From positions 1 through 46,387 of the IMG/VR virus record IMGVR_UViG_3300024324_000889: 46,387 bases of DNA; one strand, written 5' to 3'. This DNA comes from a virus. Below are positions 25,716-35,516 of the stretch, in pieces (the first letter of the stretch is position 1; every line of letters starts with the position of its first letter). Both the position numbers and the translations under genes were made by a program. The notes beneath the pieces were generated by a model. The model worked only from the letters and a program-made list of their open reading frames with translations. It made no database searches and was not told where the DNA came from.

Positions 25716-28700
25716 ATGATAAATCCAAACACTGAAAATACATATGGAGTTGTTCCTGACGTAGAAGATGCTTCAACAGGAGGAACTGCAGAAGTATATA
25801 TTACAGTATTTAAGCTAGATGGAACGTTTGTATCTTCGAGAATCTTGCAGCCTGATGAATATATCTATTCTACTGGGGGTACTGGACTAGATATTAATCT
25901 AAATCTGCACATGTCTAGATATCTAAGCGTTGAGCTGCCTACTGATAACTATGATATTAAAATTTCATTTGAAAAAGAGATCAATAGTAATATTTTCATT
26001 AAAGACGTCTCACCATCAAAGACGGAAATGCGTGTCGGTCTATCGGTCGAGGAAGATACTCAGTGAGACTATTGGCTTAATTTTCCAGATAGTTTTTTAG
26101 CATCATTTGACAAGTTTGTCACTGCTAATGGCGAACACTTTAGAATCATCAATGTAACACCTGACTATTCTAAAGTTATTGAAATGCAAGGACCTATTGA
26201 GGAAAATATTTCTAATACTGAAGAATTAATTAGCTCTAAGCAGGCCCAAGTAAGTGGAGCGGCCAACATGCCTGCTGATATTGTTTTAGAATTTGTATCA
26301 TCTATAGAAAATCTACAAACAAGCTTGGCACAGTATCAGGTAGATCTTAATAACATCATGCAATATGCTACGATGATTGTTAAATTAGAAAATCCTTATA
26401 AAGGACCGACCGAAGTTCCAATCAATAATTCTCACATCTATACAGAGCAATATGTTTCAGTATCATATCAAAATGTATATGTCTATTTTGAAGAACATGG
26501 ACAGGGAGCAACAATTGAATTAACCGACAGATCTACTAGAAATGATAGTACAGGAAATACAAATTGGTTCAACTATGAAGAGCTAGTGCTCAATGACAGT
26601 GGTTCGTTTGAACAAAACATATCATCATCAAAAGTATCTGGTGTTAAAAACCTAAACATCGACTATGAGGCTTTCCAAAATCATACATACTTTGGTCTGG
26701 CACAAGATAAGTTCGTCAATGCCTACACAAAGATTAGAGATATTGAGGCATACAATGAAATCATCCAGACATTTCCTACATCTTCTGATGCACTTGTGAC
26801 AAGTCAAAGCTATTCGGATAAAATCACTGAAATCAAGAATGATTTTACTCAGTATGAAAGATATATGTATGAAAAATCAGGTAGCTATGCTTGACCAAAA
26901 TTTTCATCCGGTACTTCATCTATAAACTATTCATACTCATCATCACAGGTTCAAACATGGTACGGAATACAAGAGCTATCTGGATCTGTATTTGATAAAA
27001 ACAACAAGTATTCGTTGATTAAAAATATTCCAGAAGTTATTGCTCTAGAAGATTCGGAGAGATACTTAAGATCTCTATTAGGATCATGAGGGGATTTCTT
27101 TGATTATATTAAATCATACATAGAGCAGTTCCAATACTTGTTCACATTTGACTATGACAAGATTAATTCAGTTCCAGATGAAATTCTACATCTATACTCT
27201 TCAGTATTTAATATAGAATTATTCTCTGGATATGACGATGTAAGAGCTTCATCATATCTTCATGGTTCTAATCAAGCATCTGGATCGGCAGCTTTACGAG
27301 ATGTCACACGAGAAAAATGGATTCGCTTATTCTCTTCAATGCCATACTTGAATAAAATTCGTGGAACAAGAAGATCAATTGATGCCATTTTAAACATCTA
27401 TGGAATTCCTAGATCAATACTCACAATTAGAGAATTTGGAGGAAGCAAAACTTCTGGATCAGATTATGTTGATGAAGATGTCAACACTTATGCATTAAAT
27501 TTCTGGGGTGGTGAAAGCATTGAGGTTCAAAATGCAAACTATAGCCAGCTATCTGGATCTGACTTTACAATTGAAATGAGATATGCAACAACATCCTCTG
27601 GCGACCTACCGCTATTTGGAAATACTGGATTTAATGTAACACTTGAAGACAATGGAGATGCTGATGACTATGGATCTATAGTTTGTAACATCTCTGGATC
27701 GCCTACAATTTGAAATGCTAGTGGATCAGATGCTGTGCCATACTTCAATGGTGATTGGTTCAATATTATTCTTAGAAGATCTGGCTCTGAATTAACTCTT
27801 AAGACAAAATACTTTAAAGAGGATCAAATGTTCTACGATCTTTCTGGCTCGGCAACACTTAGTGCCGTATCTCAATCTTATTTGGATGCCGGTGTTTATG
27901 CTGGTAATGTTTTATTCTTTGGTGCTACCGGATCTGTTGGAGCATACTCTGGTGCAATGCAAGAGGTAAGATTGTGGAGCTCATCATTAAGCGAACCTGC
28001 ATTAACTCAGCATGCTTATGATTTTAGATCTGTAGCAATGATAAATCCTTTTGACATTGATGACAATCTTGTAGCACACTACAAACTAAATGATAATGTG
28101 ACCGGATCGACAGCCAATGACTATTCATATCCACCAGTTATTGATGTGACACTAAATGGATTTACTGGAAATCAATATAGCAATTTCACAAAATCTACAA
28201 AAACTAATTTGAACTATTTTATGACTAGCAAATATTCGTCAAATCAAATCAATATTGGGCACACATCTGAATCTCAGACTGAAAATACAAATGTGATTGA
28301 TATTATTTTCTCACCAGTCAAGGCAATCAATGAAGATATCATAAGCGATTTTGCCATGTATGACTTTAACGATGCCATTGGAGATCCATCTGATATGTAT
28401 AATGAAAAATATCTAGATCTAGAATCGTGACGTGAGTTTTATTTTAAGAAGCTACCTAATAATTATGATTTCTATGCTTATATGAGATTTATTAGAAATT
28501 TTGATCAAAGCATTATGAAAATTGTAGAGACGGTAGTTCCAATGAGAGCAAAATTGTGAAGTGGAATTTTAATAGAGCAGCCTATTCTAGAAAGAACAAA
28601 ATATAGATGGGAAAAGAGTTCTGTTGCAACAAATCATAATTCAAGTTCATTTGATGTCACGACTGTCACAATATTATCTGAATCAATTGCAAACAATACA

Positions 28701-28979
28701 TCACAGAGCATTGATATTACAACAACATTCCCAATTACGGGATCTGACAGATCTATGATGTCTGCCTCGGTAATTTATGAGGTAACTGGATCGCAACTAG
28801 GATCAAATAGTTTCTATTCATCGGCAGATAGCACCGTATCTAGCTCTCAATATTTAACTGTATTTGAATTATTGTCAAATGCAACATATAAAGGCACTCA
28901 GAACACAGATGCCACCAATTATGATGGAGCTGTGGTACAAGTTAGCCAAAGTTCGGGTGCAATCATTAGAGTCAAATAA
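25716..28979 (+). CDS. large baseplate/tail protein: gpI-like region plus LamG-like lectin domain (6 in-frame TGA = Trp)
   Basis: 1087 aa. TGA codons at 26064, 26892, 27087, 27711, 28428 and 28557 are read as Trp. Residues about 450-590 look like a phage tail protein I-type domain (FFDYIKSYIEQFQYLFTFDY, then LNKIRGTRRSIDAILNIYGI and REFGG). About 590-760 form a LamG/concanavalin-like domain (SDFTIEMRYATT, YSGAMQEVRLWSSSLSE, LVAHYKLND). Such a protein could join the baseplate to fibres and bind host glycans. Roughly corresponds to T4 gp7 in place, but I see no direct sequence match. Confidence 0.75.
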
Positions 28980-28994
28980 TTTTTGTAAAAAATA

Positions 28995-29037
28995 TATATT
29001 TATTATTATATGTAGAAACACACAAAGGAGATTTATA
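28995..29037 (+). promoter_or_regulatory. late-type promoter L4
   Basis: TATATTTAT at 28995-29003, 34 nt before the ATG at 29038, with CACAAAGGAG between. Confidence 0.75.
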
Positions 29038-29718
29038 ATGGGTATTTTAGATTCAAGCACAACAACAATCGATTGTGTATTAACCAAAAAGGGAAGAGAA
29101 TTGCTTTCAAAGGGCGAGTCGGAATTTAAGATTACGAAGTTTGCCGTAAGCGATGAGGGTGTTGATTATCGAATGTATAATACAAATCATCCTTCTGGCT
29201 CAACTTCTTATGGGACTGAAATTACTTCAATGCCCGTCTTAGAGGCTCCCGTTGATGAAACACTTTCTATGAAATGAAAATTAGTAACGTTTCCAAAAGG
29301 TACTTCAAAAATGCCTATTGTTGCCGTTACACCAACTGTATTATCACTAAACTTCAATCAAAAGTCTGTTGTTACTCCATCAACAACATCTTATATTGCT
29401 GGTTTTGATAATAGCACACTAGGCTACACTTGCATCCTGTCAAATTCAGATTTGGCTACATTAGAGGTTCAAGAAGTAGCAGCAGATCAAACTTCAATTG
29501 GAACATCGCCATCTTGGATGGATGATGCATCATTGCAGAAATCTACAATCCGTGTTGGTAAAACATTTAGAGTGATTGCTAAAGATGTGACAGCATTGCA
29601 GGTTGCAAATAGAGTTGGCACGATTACAGTAATTGCAAATGAGACAGGTGGACAAGCAGAGCTTAATGTAACAATTGTTCCTCCAACTGGTTCAATTTAT
29701 ACAACACCTGGCGTATAG
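29038..29718 (+). CDS. tail structural protein (1 in-frame TGA = Trp)
   Basis: 226 aa. ATG at 29038 after AAAGGAG; the TGA at 29275-29277 reads as Trp in SMK-W-KLVTF. The N-terminus ILDSSTTTIDCVLTKKGREL, then FKITKFAVSDEGVDYRMYN, matches a family I know from tail clusters of large T4-like phages, usually placed next to proteins like the two that follow. The C-terminal half is an Ig-like beta domain. Likely part of a fibre or neck attachment. Confidence 0.75.
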
Positions 29719-29729
29719 GAGAATAGATA

Positions 29730-30860
29730 ATGGCACGAGGAAATAGAAATAGCGAATTTGATAAAGAAGGTAAGGGCGGAAAAAGCAATTCAGCTCTAGT
29801 TGATTTTGAAGTAAAAGAGGCTCTTGCAAAGGGTGAAACTCTTGATGAATCTACGCTGCTTGAAATTTTAAATAAGACTACAAAGGGAGATTCTAGAATT
29901 GCAATTGTTCCAAATAAGTCTCTGCAAAATCAAGTATCAGCACCTCTTTCAAAGATCTACACCGTTTTAGACTATGCATCTGATGTTGTAATTACAGAGC
30001 AAGTTACTACTGCAGGAGTTTTCCCAGGTAATGTTGGATCAATATCTGCAGGCGCATTTTATTCTAGCTCAAATCAGGCAGCAGCTACGAAGACATATTA
30101 CATTACGGTAGCAGATGGAACAACAACTTCTTCAAATGCTTTATTTGATATTACTTGGGGATCAAACGTCTCCTCAACTCCATCAGCATCACAGGCAATG
30201 TATAAGCAATATGCAAACATATTACTTAATGCTGATGATGATACATTCACGATGAGTGGAAGTACTGACGCAAACAGTGTTATTGCTTTTAATTTCAAGA
30301 GAGCAAGAATTAAAGAGAATCTTGACCCAGGGAACTGGGAAATGCATCTCTATTCAGCATCGGCAACGAGATCTTTTATTGATAATTTTGATAATACAAA
30401 TGCCTCATCAACAATAGCAGGACAAAGAGTTACTATCGTATCTGGCTCGATTGCAAATGGTGTTTTTTCAACAGATCCATGGGGCTATATGTACCCAAAT
30501 CTTGGAATTATCCTATTTGATGGCGATAAGTTTTCTGGATCGTTTGCATATTCTTCATCATTAGATATGCTGGCAAATTTAGATTTTCTTCAAGCAAGAA
30601 ATGAAGTTCGATTAAAAGACATCAATTATTTCTGCCGCATTATGAATAAAGACTATACATATTCAAACAATCCCACTTTTGTTACAGGAAGTGATGGAAC
30701 ATATAGATTTTCAACATTTGCAAAAGATCCCAAAACGTTCATTACAGCCATTGGTTTATACAATGACTCAAACGAGCTACTGGCATCGGCGCGATTAAGT
30801 TCACCTTCAGAGAATAGCTTTGAAAAGGAAACATCAGTAACAGTCAAACTCAGCTTTTAA
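29730..30860 (+). CDS. tail structural protein (paralogue A)
   Basis: 376 aa, no internal TGA. A basic Gly/Ser/Lys-rich N-terminus is followed by beta-rich segments. The last 110 residues (CRIMNKDYTYSNNPTFVTGS, then ITAIGLYNDSNELLASARLS) form a module shared with the gene at 31146-31910 and familiar from T4-like marine phage structural proteins. Role as a fibre or collar component is inferred from context. Confidence 0.7.
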   Translation: MARGNRNSEFDKEGKGGKSNSALVDFEVKEALAKGETLDESTLLEILNKTTKGDSRIAIVPNKSLQNQVSAPLSKIYTVLDYASDVVITEQVTTAGVFPGNVGSISAGAFYSSSNQAAATKTYYITVADGTTTSSNALFDITWGSNVSSTPSASQAMYKQYANILLNADDDTFTMSGSTDANSVIAFNFKRARIKENLDPGNWEMHLYSASATRSFIDNFDNTNASSTIAGQRVTIVSGSIANGVFSTDPWGYMYPNLGIILFDGDKFSGSFAYSSSLDMLANLDFLQARNEVRLKDINYFCRIMNKDYTYSNNPTFVTGSDGTYRFSTFAKDPKTFITAIGLYNDSNELLASARLSSPSENSFEKETSVTVKLSF

Positions 30861-30882
30861 TAAGCTAAACAGGAGAAGATAA

Positions 30883-31143
30883 ATGACAACAATGAGAGAT
30901 AAAACAGCTGTTGAGAGCAATGCTAATGGCTATGAAGAACTACAGCAGGTTCTAGATTCATTACAGGGTGTGACATATTACAGCAATGTTCCATCTGGAA
31001 AAGTGTATAGAGCGTTTATGTCACAGAGTGCAGTGACCAGTTCACCAGCACAGACGACAGTATTGCAAAATACAACAGGCGCAACAGTTTCTATTAACTT
31101 TTTTGATAATAGAGATTATCGAACACGTCTAAGAAATAGCTAA
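30883..31143 (+). CDS. hypothetical late structural-region protein (86 aa)
   Basis: 86 aa after CAGGAG. Begins MTTMRDKTAVESNANGYEEL. No family recognised. Ends in TAA two bases before the next gene. Probably a small virion component. Confidence 0.6.
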   Translation: MTTMRDKTAVESNANGYEELQQVLDSLQGVTYYSNVPSGKVYRAFMSQSAVTSSPAQTTVLQNTTGATVSINFFDNRDYRTRLRNS

Positions 31144-31145
31144 CT

Positions 31146-31910
31146 ATGTATAAAGCAATCGAGAAATCAGATAGCTCGGTAAAACGATTTGATACATTTT
31201 CAAATCACACTCTTACTAACGCTTCAACTGGCGTAAATTTTCTTACCGGAGTATCTGGTTCCTCTGTTGTATCTGAGTCTGCAAATTGAAATTGAACGAA
31301 TGGACTATTCTACAATCTCAATTATGGACAATGAGGACAATACGTATCACTTAAAGCAGCCGAATGACAAGAGAGAAATCTTCAAAGCAATTGTAGAGTC
31401 ATAGCCATCCCATCATCATATATTGGTAGAGAGATCAAGCCCGGATCATTAATGATCGACGATACCCAGGGCGTTCTTAATACTGTCTATGTTGACAATG
31501 GTAGTGGATCGCTCTATGTTCAAGCATCAAGCTCTGCTGCTATTGTGGGCAACGTATTCTATAAGCAAGGTATTGCTGTATTGACAGATACTGGATCTTT
31601 TGCTCAAGCAGTTGGAACCGATACCACAACAATCACATTTAAATCGTCACACTATATTTATGAGCACAACTATTTGTGCAAAATGAATAGTGGAGATTTC
31701 AATTCCCCAACCAATCCCACAGCAGTTTATGGTTCATCATCAACAGCTACATATGCCTCAAATGAATTGCGTAATGCAGACGTGGCATATATAACTACCA
31801 TAGGACTATATGATGCTCATAACAGATTACTAGCCGTTGGCAAGATGGCAAAACCACTCTTCAATGATCCTGAGCAGAATGTTGCAATTCTTCTTCGGTT
31901 CGATATGTAG
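31146..31910 (+). CDS. tail structural protein (paralogue B; 4 in-frame TGA = Trp)
   Basis: 254 aa. TGA at 31287-31289 and 31293-31295 gives N-W-N-W-T, and two more give GQWGQY and AEWQER. The C-terminal module (YLCKMNSGDFNSPTNPTAVY, then ITTIGLYDAHNRLLAVGKMA and ILLRFDM) is homologous to that of the 29730-30860 protein, so the two are diverged duplicates. Without recoding the first 100 codons could not be read. Ends in TAG. Confidence 0.75.
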
Positions 31911-31913
31911 GAA

Positions 31914-32708
31914 ATGATCATGAAGCTAAAAGACATTGTAGCCGAACTAACTGCAGAAAAGTTGGCAGCTTATAAGTTGTATGAAGGCTTAATCTATACG
32001 CATGATATTAATCGATCAATAAATATGATTAAGAGATTTCACAAAAAGATTACTCACGTTGGTAATAGAGGTGAACGTATTGTTGTTGAATTTGATATTC
32101 TCCCCGGTGTTCATAATACTAAAACAAATATGAAAATGATCAAAAAGCTTGTAGTATTTATTAACAACTTAGGCTGGTTTGTTTCAAAAATGAATATCTA
32201 TAATGCAGAGCAAACTAGACATATGGAAAACAAGGGCTATAGCGAATATTGATTAGACTTTTTGTTAGCCGATAAAAAGGGCGAGTTTAAAGAAATTGGA
32301 TATGTACCTGAAATTGTTGAATTTATACTTGAAGCCAAATTTGATCTTGAAGTTCCTACTGATGATATTTTATATCACACACTTCCAACATCAAAAGTGG
32401 AAAAGGTGATGAAAATCGGGCTTGTTCCAAAGCATCATTCTAAATTGTCATATCATCCAGACCGAGTTTATTTAGCAATAAATCCACAAGCAGTTGATGA
32501 TATTCAAACTATGTTTAAATCGTGAATAAAAGATGTAGAATATTCTACTCTTAAAATAGATAGGTCAAAAATTGGAGGACTGAAAACATTTGTAGATCCA
32601 AATTTTGATGAAGGGGTATACACTCATCAGAACATCCCACCCAAAGCTATCACAGACATTACAAAGAAAAAGAAGGACCACGTTCACAAAGTTACCGACT
32701 GGATGTAA
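31914..32708 (+). CDS. possible ADP-ribosyltransferase-fold protein A (2 in-frame TGA = Trp)
   Basis: 264 aa. TGA at 32250-32252 and 32523-32525. The second half reads YHTLPTSKVEKVMKIGLVPK, then RVYLAINPQ and GVYTHQNIPPKAI, a spacing like the H-Y-[E/Q] triad of Tpt1/ART-type NAD-using enzymes (His near YHT, Tyr in VYL). The N-terminal half (about 115 aa) is an unrecognised alpha/beta domain. If correct it could modify host proteins or RNA; T4 packages or expresses three ARTs (Alt, ModA, ModB). The match is by eye only. Confidence 0.45.
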
Positions 32709-32723
32709 TCTAATAAAAATAAT

Positions 32724-33272
32724 ATGAAACTTGCTAAACTATTGTATGAAATCAAAATCTATCATGGCGACAATCATGGAACTCGACAGTTAAAGATTAA
32801 AATGATGATGCAAAAAAGTGCTAATAATCAAGAAGGAGTTGGTATATACTTTTCAGATCTTATTGACACGGCTGAAAAGTATGGAAAAGATGTCATTTGA
32901 GTTGACATTAATAAGAACAACTTCGTAGAAAGCAGAGATCCTGCTAGGTCGCACATTTCCAAATCAAAATTCGTTGCACTATTAAAAGAGATGATAAAAA
33001 TAGATAAAGAAGAGATGTTTTATTTTTTATCAGACTATGCATATATAGAAGATCCTGAAGACATCGATGAATATGTTCTATTAGAGGCCGCTCCTGTACT
33101 ACTAAATAATGAGATTCGTAATTTACAAGTTGAATTAGCCACGGTTATAGGTGTCGAATCGTTTGTAAAATTATGAAATAAAATAATTAGAATTGATGGA
33201 ACTTACCATAGTAATGGTCCCGACATTTGATATGCCATTATAAATCCAAAATACAAAGTAAACAAAAAATAA
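32724..33272 (+). CDS. possible ADP-ribosyltransferase-fold protein B (3 in-frame TGA = Trp)
   Basis: 182 aa. TGA codons at 32898, 33174 and 33228 are Trp. IYHGDNHGTRQLK, then QEGVGIYFSDLIDTAEKYGK and VIWVDI resemble the HG(T) and GIYF motifs of small ADP-ribosyltransferase-like proteins. A central acidic helical segment follows, and the end is YHSNGPDIWYAIINP. Tandem position after protein A suggests the pair works together. The third catalytic Glu is not obvious. Confidence 0.45.
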
Positions 33273-33273
33273 C

Positions 33274-33327
33274 GTTTTTATCATACTCATTTAGGGTTAT
33301 ATTCTACCAACAACAAAAGGAGTTTAT
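33274..33327 (+). promoter_or_regulatory. early-type promoter P6 with conserved leader
   Basis: GTTTTT (33274-33279), 18 bp spacer, TATATT (33298-33303), then CAACAACAAAAGGAGTT before the ATG at 33328. An early promoter sitting inside otherwise late sequence. Confidence 0.75.
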
Positions 33328-33657
33328 ATGTTAGTAGAAGTTTTTTATGGAAAGAATGATTTCATGAGGAATGCAGCCCTTGGTGCTAAGTGGATGAGCA
33401 AGAGAGATATGATCCCTTCAATTCTTAGCATGGAAGAGACTCATGAAAAGGTTTATGAAGTTGAGAAGCTAGTTGATGAATTCAAATTAGAAGACATCTG
33501 GATCGATCTCAATCTAAATCCCAACAAAGTTAATACAGAAAATTTTAGCACAGAAGATGATGGAGTCTGGCATCAATCTATGTCTATTGGAGATATCATA
33601 ATGTTCAATGGCAAGGCATGGATGTGTGACTATATAGGATTTAAGGAGCTTTCATAA
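33328..33657 (+). CDS. hypothetical early protein (109 aa)
   Basis: 109 aa behind early promoter P6. Begins MLVEVFYGKNDFMRNAALGA. All Trp codons are TGG although the gene lies between TGA-containing late genes. No domain recognised. TAATG coupling to the next small gene. Confidence 0.7.
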   Translation: MLVEVFYGKNDFMRNAALGAKWMSKRDMIPSILSMEETHEKVYEVEKLVDEFKLEDIWIDLNLNPNKVNTENFSTEDDGVWHQSMSIGDIIMFNGKAWMCDYIGFKELS

Positions 33658-33830
33658 TGTATCTAATAATTAAGACGAAAGACGAAAAGAAACAGAGATC
33701 GGCTAAGTATCTACAAGCACAGTTTGAAAGAAACCTCAGGGCATTGGCAACCAATGGAGCATCCGATAGAAATGGATTAGCTGCACAGCCAGAAAAGCCC
33801 AAAGTATTACAAATAAAAAAATCAAATTAA
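33657..33830 (+). CDS. small basic protein (57 aa)
   Basis: ATG in TAATG. 57 aa beginning MYLIIKTKDEKKQRSAKYLQ, helical and Lys/Arg-rich. Function unknown. Confidence 0.6.
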   Translation: MYLIIKTKDEKKQRSAKYLQAQFERNLRALATNGASDRNGLAAQPEKPKVLQIKKSN

Positions 33831-33843
33831 CGGCATGTCCGTG

Positions 33844-33882
33844 TATATTTAGATTAATATGAAAAAACGAGGAAGAGATAGA
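33844..33882 (+). promoter_or_regulatory. late-type promoter L5
   Basis: TATATTTAG at 33844-33852, 30 nt before the GTG start at 33883, with ACGAGGAAG between. The spacing matches L2-L4 and L8 and supports the GTG start. Confidence 0.65.
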
Positions 33883-34401
33883 GTGCGTAAACTAGGATTA
33901 GATATCAGTACTTCGGTGACGGGATGATCAGTTATAGAAAGCGATTTTATTCTTGACATGGGCTACATTACGTCTGCCAAAATTAAAGACCATTTTGAAA
34001 AGGCAAAATTCGTGCTTAATGAGCTTGAGCCTATCATTGAAAAATGGAAACCGGAACAGATAAATGTTGAAGATAATCTCAGCGGATTTCAATCAGGTAG
34101 AACTAGCATGCAGATCATAATCAAGCTTGCAAAGATCAATGGAATTATCACATTCTATCTGAGTCAAATTCTAAAAATACCCACAGAAAATATTAACGCC
34201 TCAACAGCTAGGAAAAAAGTACTTGGAAAAGCATACGATAGAAAGAACTTTTCCAACACAAAAGAGTTTGTACTATCTAAACTAGCAGATAAATTTGGTG
34301 ATGAGTTTATAGACAAATTACCAAGGATGAAAAGAAAGACTGAAAAGCTTGCCAAGGAAGCATTTGACATTTGCGACTCAGTCATAATGGCGCTATACTA
34401 A
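33883..34401 (+). CDS. RuvC-like Holliday junction resolvase (1 in-frame TGA = Trp)
   Basis: 172 aa from GTG 33883, chosen over ATG 33859 because GAGGAAG lies 9 nt upstream and a late box sits before it. Residues 4-15 read LGLDISTSVTGW; the W is TGA at 33925-33927 and corresponds to the conserved TGW of RuvC-family enzymes. Acidic residues D7, E63 (NVEDN), D162 and D165 (AFDICDS) form the catalytic set. It would cut branched DNA for packaging and recombination, as T4 gp49 does late in infection. This gene is one of the clearest proofs of the TGA reassignment. Confidence 0.85.
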
Positions 34402-34412
34402 AGGAGAACAGC

Positions 34413-34982
34413 TTGAAGAACACAATTACAATGAAGTTCAGCAATATGATTTTAATAATTTCAATTATGATATCGTTAAGCCTTTTTGCATACAATGGAG
34501 TTATGCAAGAGACAATTTACGAACCAATGATTTCAGAAATTGATACATTGCGAGCCGTTGAAAAGCTCAATATTGATGTCAATTATATACAAACGAAACA
34601 AATTGACTCACTAAAAAACAGATTACATGAGTTAGAAAATCCAAACTGGATACCAGTAGTTGGAACGACATACAATCCGGTTGCTTGGCAATGTGATGAT
34701 ACACCAGATGTCCTTGCTGATGGAACTAAGATAGATGTATTGAGAGCCACTGAATATAAGTATATAGCTGTTAGTCAGAATATGCTTACAAGGAATGGTG
34801 GTCATTTGAACTTTAATGATTACGTCTACATAAGTAACACCAAAAAGCATGATGGAATTTATCAAGTGAAAGATGTAATGAATAAGAGATTCACAAACCG
34901 CATAGATTTTCTACAGACTTATGGAGACAAGAACTATGTCTATCGTGATGCAAAAATGTTAAAAATTGAAATACTCGGATAA
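34413..34982 (+). CDS. membrane-anchored 3D / double-psi barrel domain protein
   Basis: 189 aa from TTG 34413, which has AAGGAG 6 nt upstream; ATG 34431 is an alternative. MILIISIMISLSLFAYNG is a signal-anchor. After a coiled segment the C-terminal domain, TTYNPVAWQCDDTPDVLADG followed by YQVKDVMNKRFTNRIDF, matches the '3D' domain seen in MltA-like and RlpA-like cell-wall proteins, including the Asp residues. It could act on peptidoglycan during lysis or entry. Trp codons are TGG. Confidence 0.7.
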   Translation: MKNTITMKFSNMILIISIMISLSLFAYNGVMQETIYEPMISEIDTLRAVEKLNIDVNYIQTKQIDSLKNRLHELENPNWIPVVGTTYNPVAWQCDDTPDVLADGTKIDVLRATEYKYIAVSQNMLTRNGGHLNFNDYVYISNTKKHDGIYQVKDVMNKRFTNRIDFLQTYGDKNYVYRDAKMLKIEILG

Positions 34983-35008
34983 AAAACCTACTTTTGAAAA
35001 ACTAACTA

Positions 35009-35036
35009 TTTATTTATAAAAAACAAAGGAGACATA
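35009..35036 (+). promoter_or_regulatory. possible late-type promoter L6 (weak)
   Basis: TTTATTTAT at 35009-35017 matches 8 of 9 bases of the late box but is only 19 nt from the ATG. An AAAGGAG site follows. Confidence 0.4.
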
Positions 35037-35357
35037 ATGGACATCAAACCAAACATCGATTACTTACAGGTCGTTCCTATCAAAGAGGAAGATCCAGAAA
35101 CAGCTTCAGGTATAATTCTAACAACTGGTGCTGAAGATATCAAACAAAAGATTGGTATTGTAGTAGCTCGTGGAGAAGGATTCCCTGAAATGCCAATGCG
35201 AACACCAATTGGTGATGTTGTATTGTACCAAGAAGGAAATCAGCTAGAGTTCTTCGTGGCAGGAGAATCTAAATATTTTGTCCGTGAGGGTGAGATTATT
35301 GCATCGCTAGGACCTTATGACAATTTGGAAGAAGCAGAAGGGACGTCAGACGTATAA
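35037..35357 (+). CDS. GroES-like co-chaperonin (gp31 analogue)
   Basis: 106 aa. Cpn10 pattern: DYLQVVPIKEEDPETASGII, IGIVVARGEG, GDVVLYQEGNQ, then KYFVREGEIIASLG. The mobile-loop region ETASGIILTT is present. Unlike distant T4 gp31, the bacterial GroES signature is easily seen, so it may derive from a host gene. It would cap host GroEL and help fold large virion proteins. Contains no Trp. Confidence 0.9.
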   Translation: MDIKPNIDYLQVVPIKEEDPETASGIILTTGAEDIKQKIGIVVARGEGFPEMPMRTPIGDVVLYQEGNQLEFFVAGESKYFVREGEIIASLGPYDNLEEAEGTSDV

Positions 35358-35361
35358 TAAC

Positions 35362-35499
35362 ATGGGATACAAAAGAGACAAAGAAGATAAAAAGCGTAAA
35401 TATCAAAAATCAAAATACGCAAAAGGTATTAAAAAAGGTTTCAAGAAAAAATCAAACAAGGGTCAGCTAAAGCGTTATATGGAAGAAGATTTAGAATAA
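35362..35499 (+). CDS. Lys-rich small basic protein (45 aa)
   Basis: ATG at 35362, 4 nt after the co-chaperonin stop. 15 of 45 residues are Lys (RDKEDKKRKYQKSKYAKG, then KKGFKKKSNKGQ), with an acidic C-terminal tip. Probably binds nucleic acid or the ribosome. It does not show the bS21 signature. Confidence 0.6.
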   Translation: MGYKRDKEDKKRKYQKSKYAKGIKKGFKKKSNKGQLKRYMEEDLE

Positions 35500-35503
35500 G
35501 CTG

Positions 35504-35516
35504 TATATTTATATAT
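35504..35516 (+). promoter_or_regulatory. late-type TATATTTAT box directly before a start codon (L7)
   Basis: TATATTTAT at 35504-35512 is only 4 nt before the ATG at 35517. If used, the transcript would be leaderless or begin within the gene; no Shine-Dalgarno site is visible. Confidence 0.4.

Noticed and set aside
21020-33272. Reading the late genes as many short ORFs separated by TGA stops (pseudogenes or sequencing frameshifts)
   Set aside because: All fragments of each gene are in the same frame with no shift, internal fragments lack start signals, and domains continue across the TGA. Independent errors would give mixed stops, not only TGA.
35362-35499. Phage-encoded ribosomal protein bS21
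   Set aside because: It is small and basic, but the conserved RRFKR- and RREYYEKP-like patterns of bS21 are absent.
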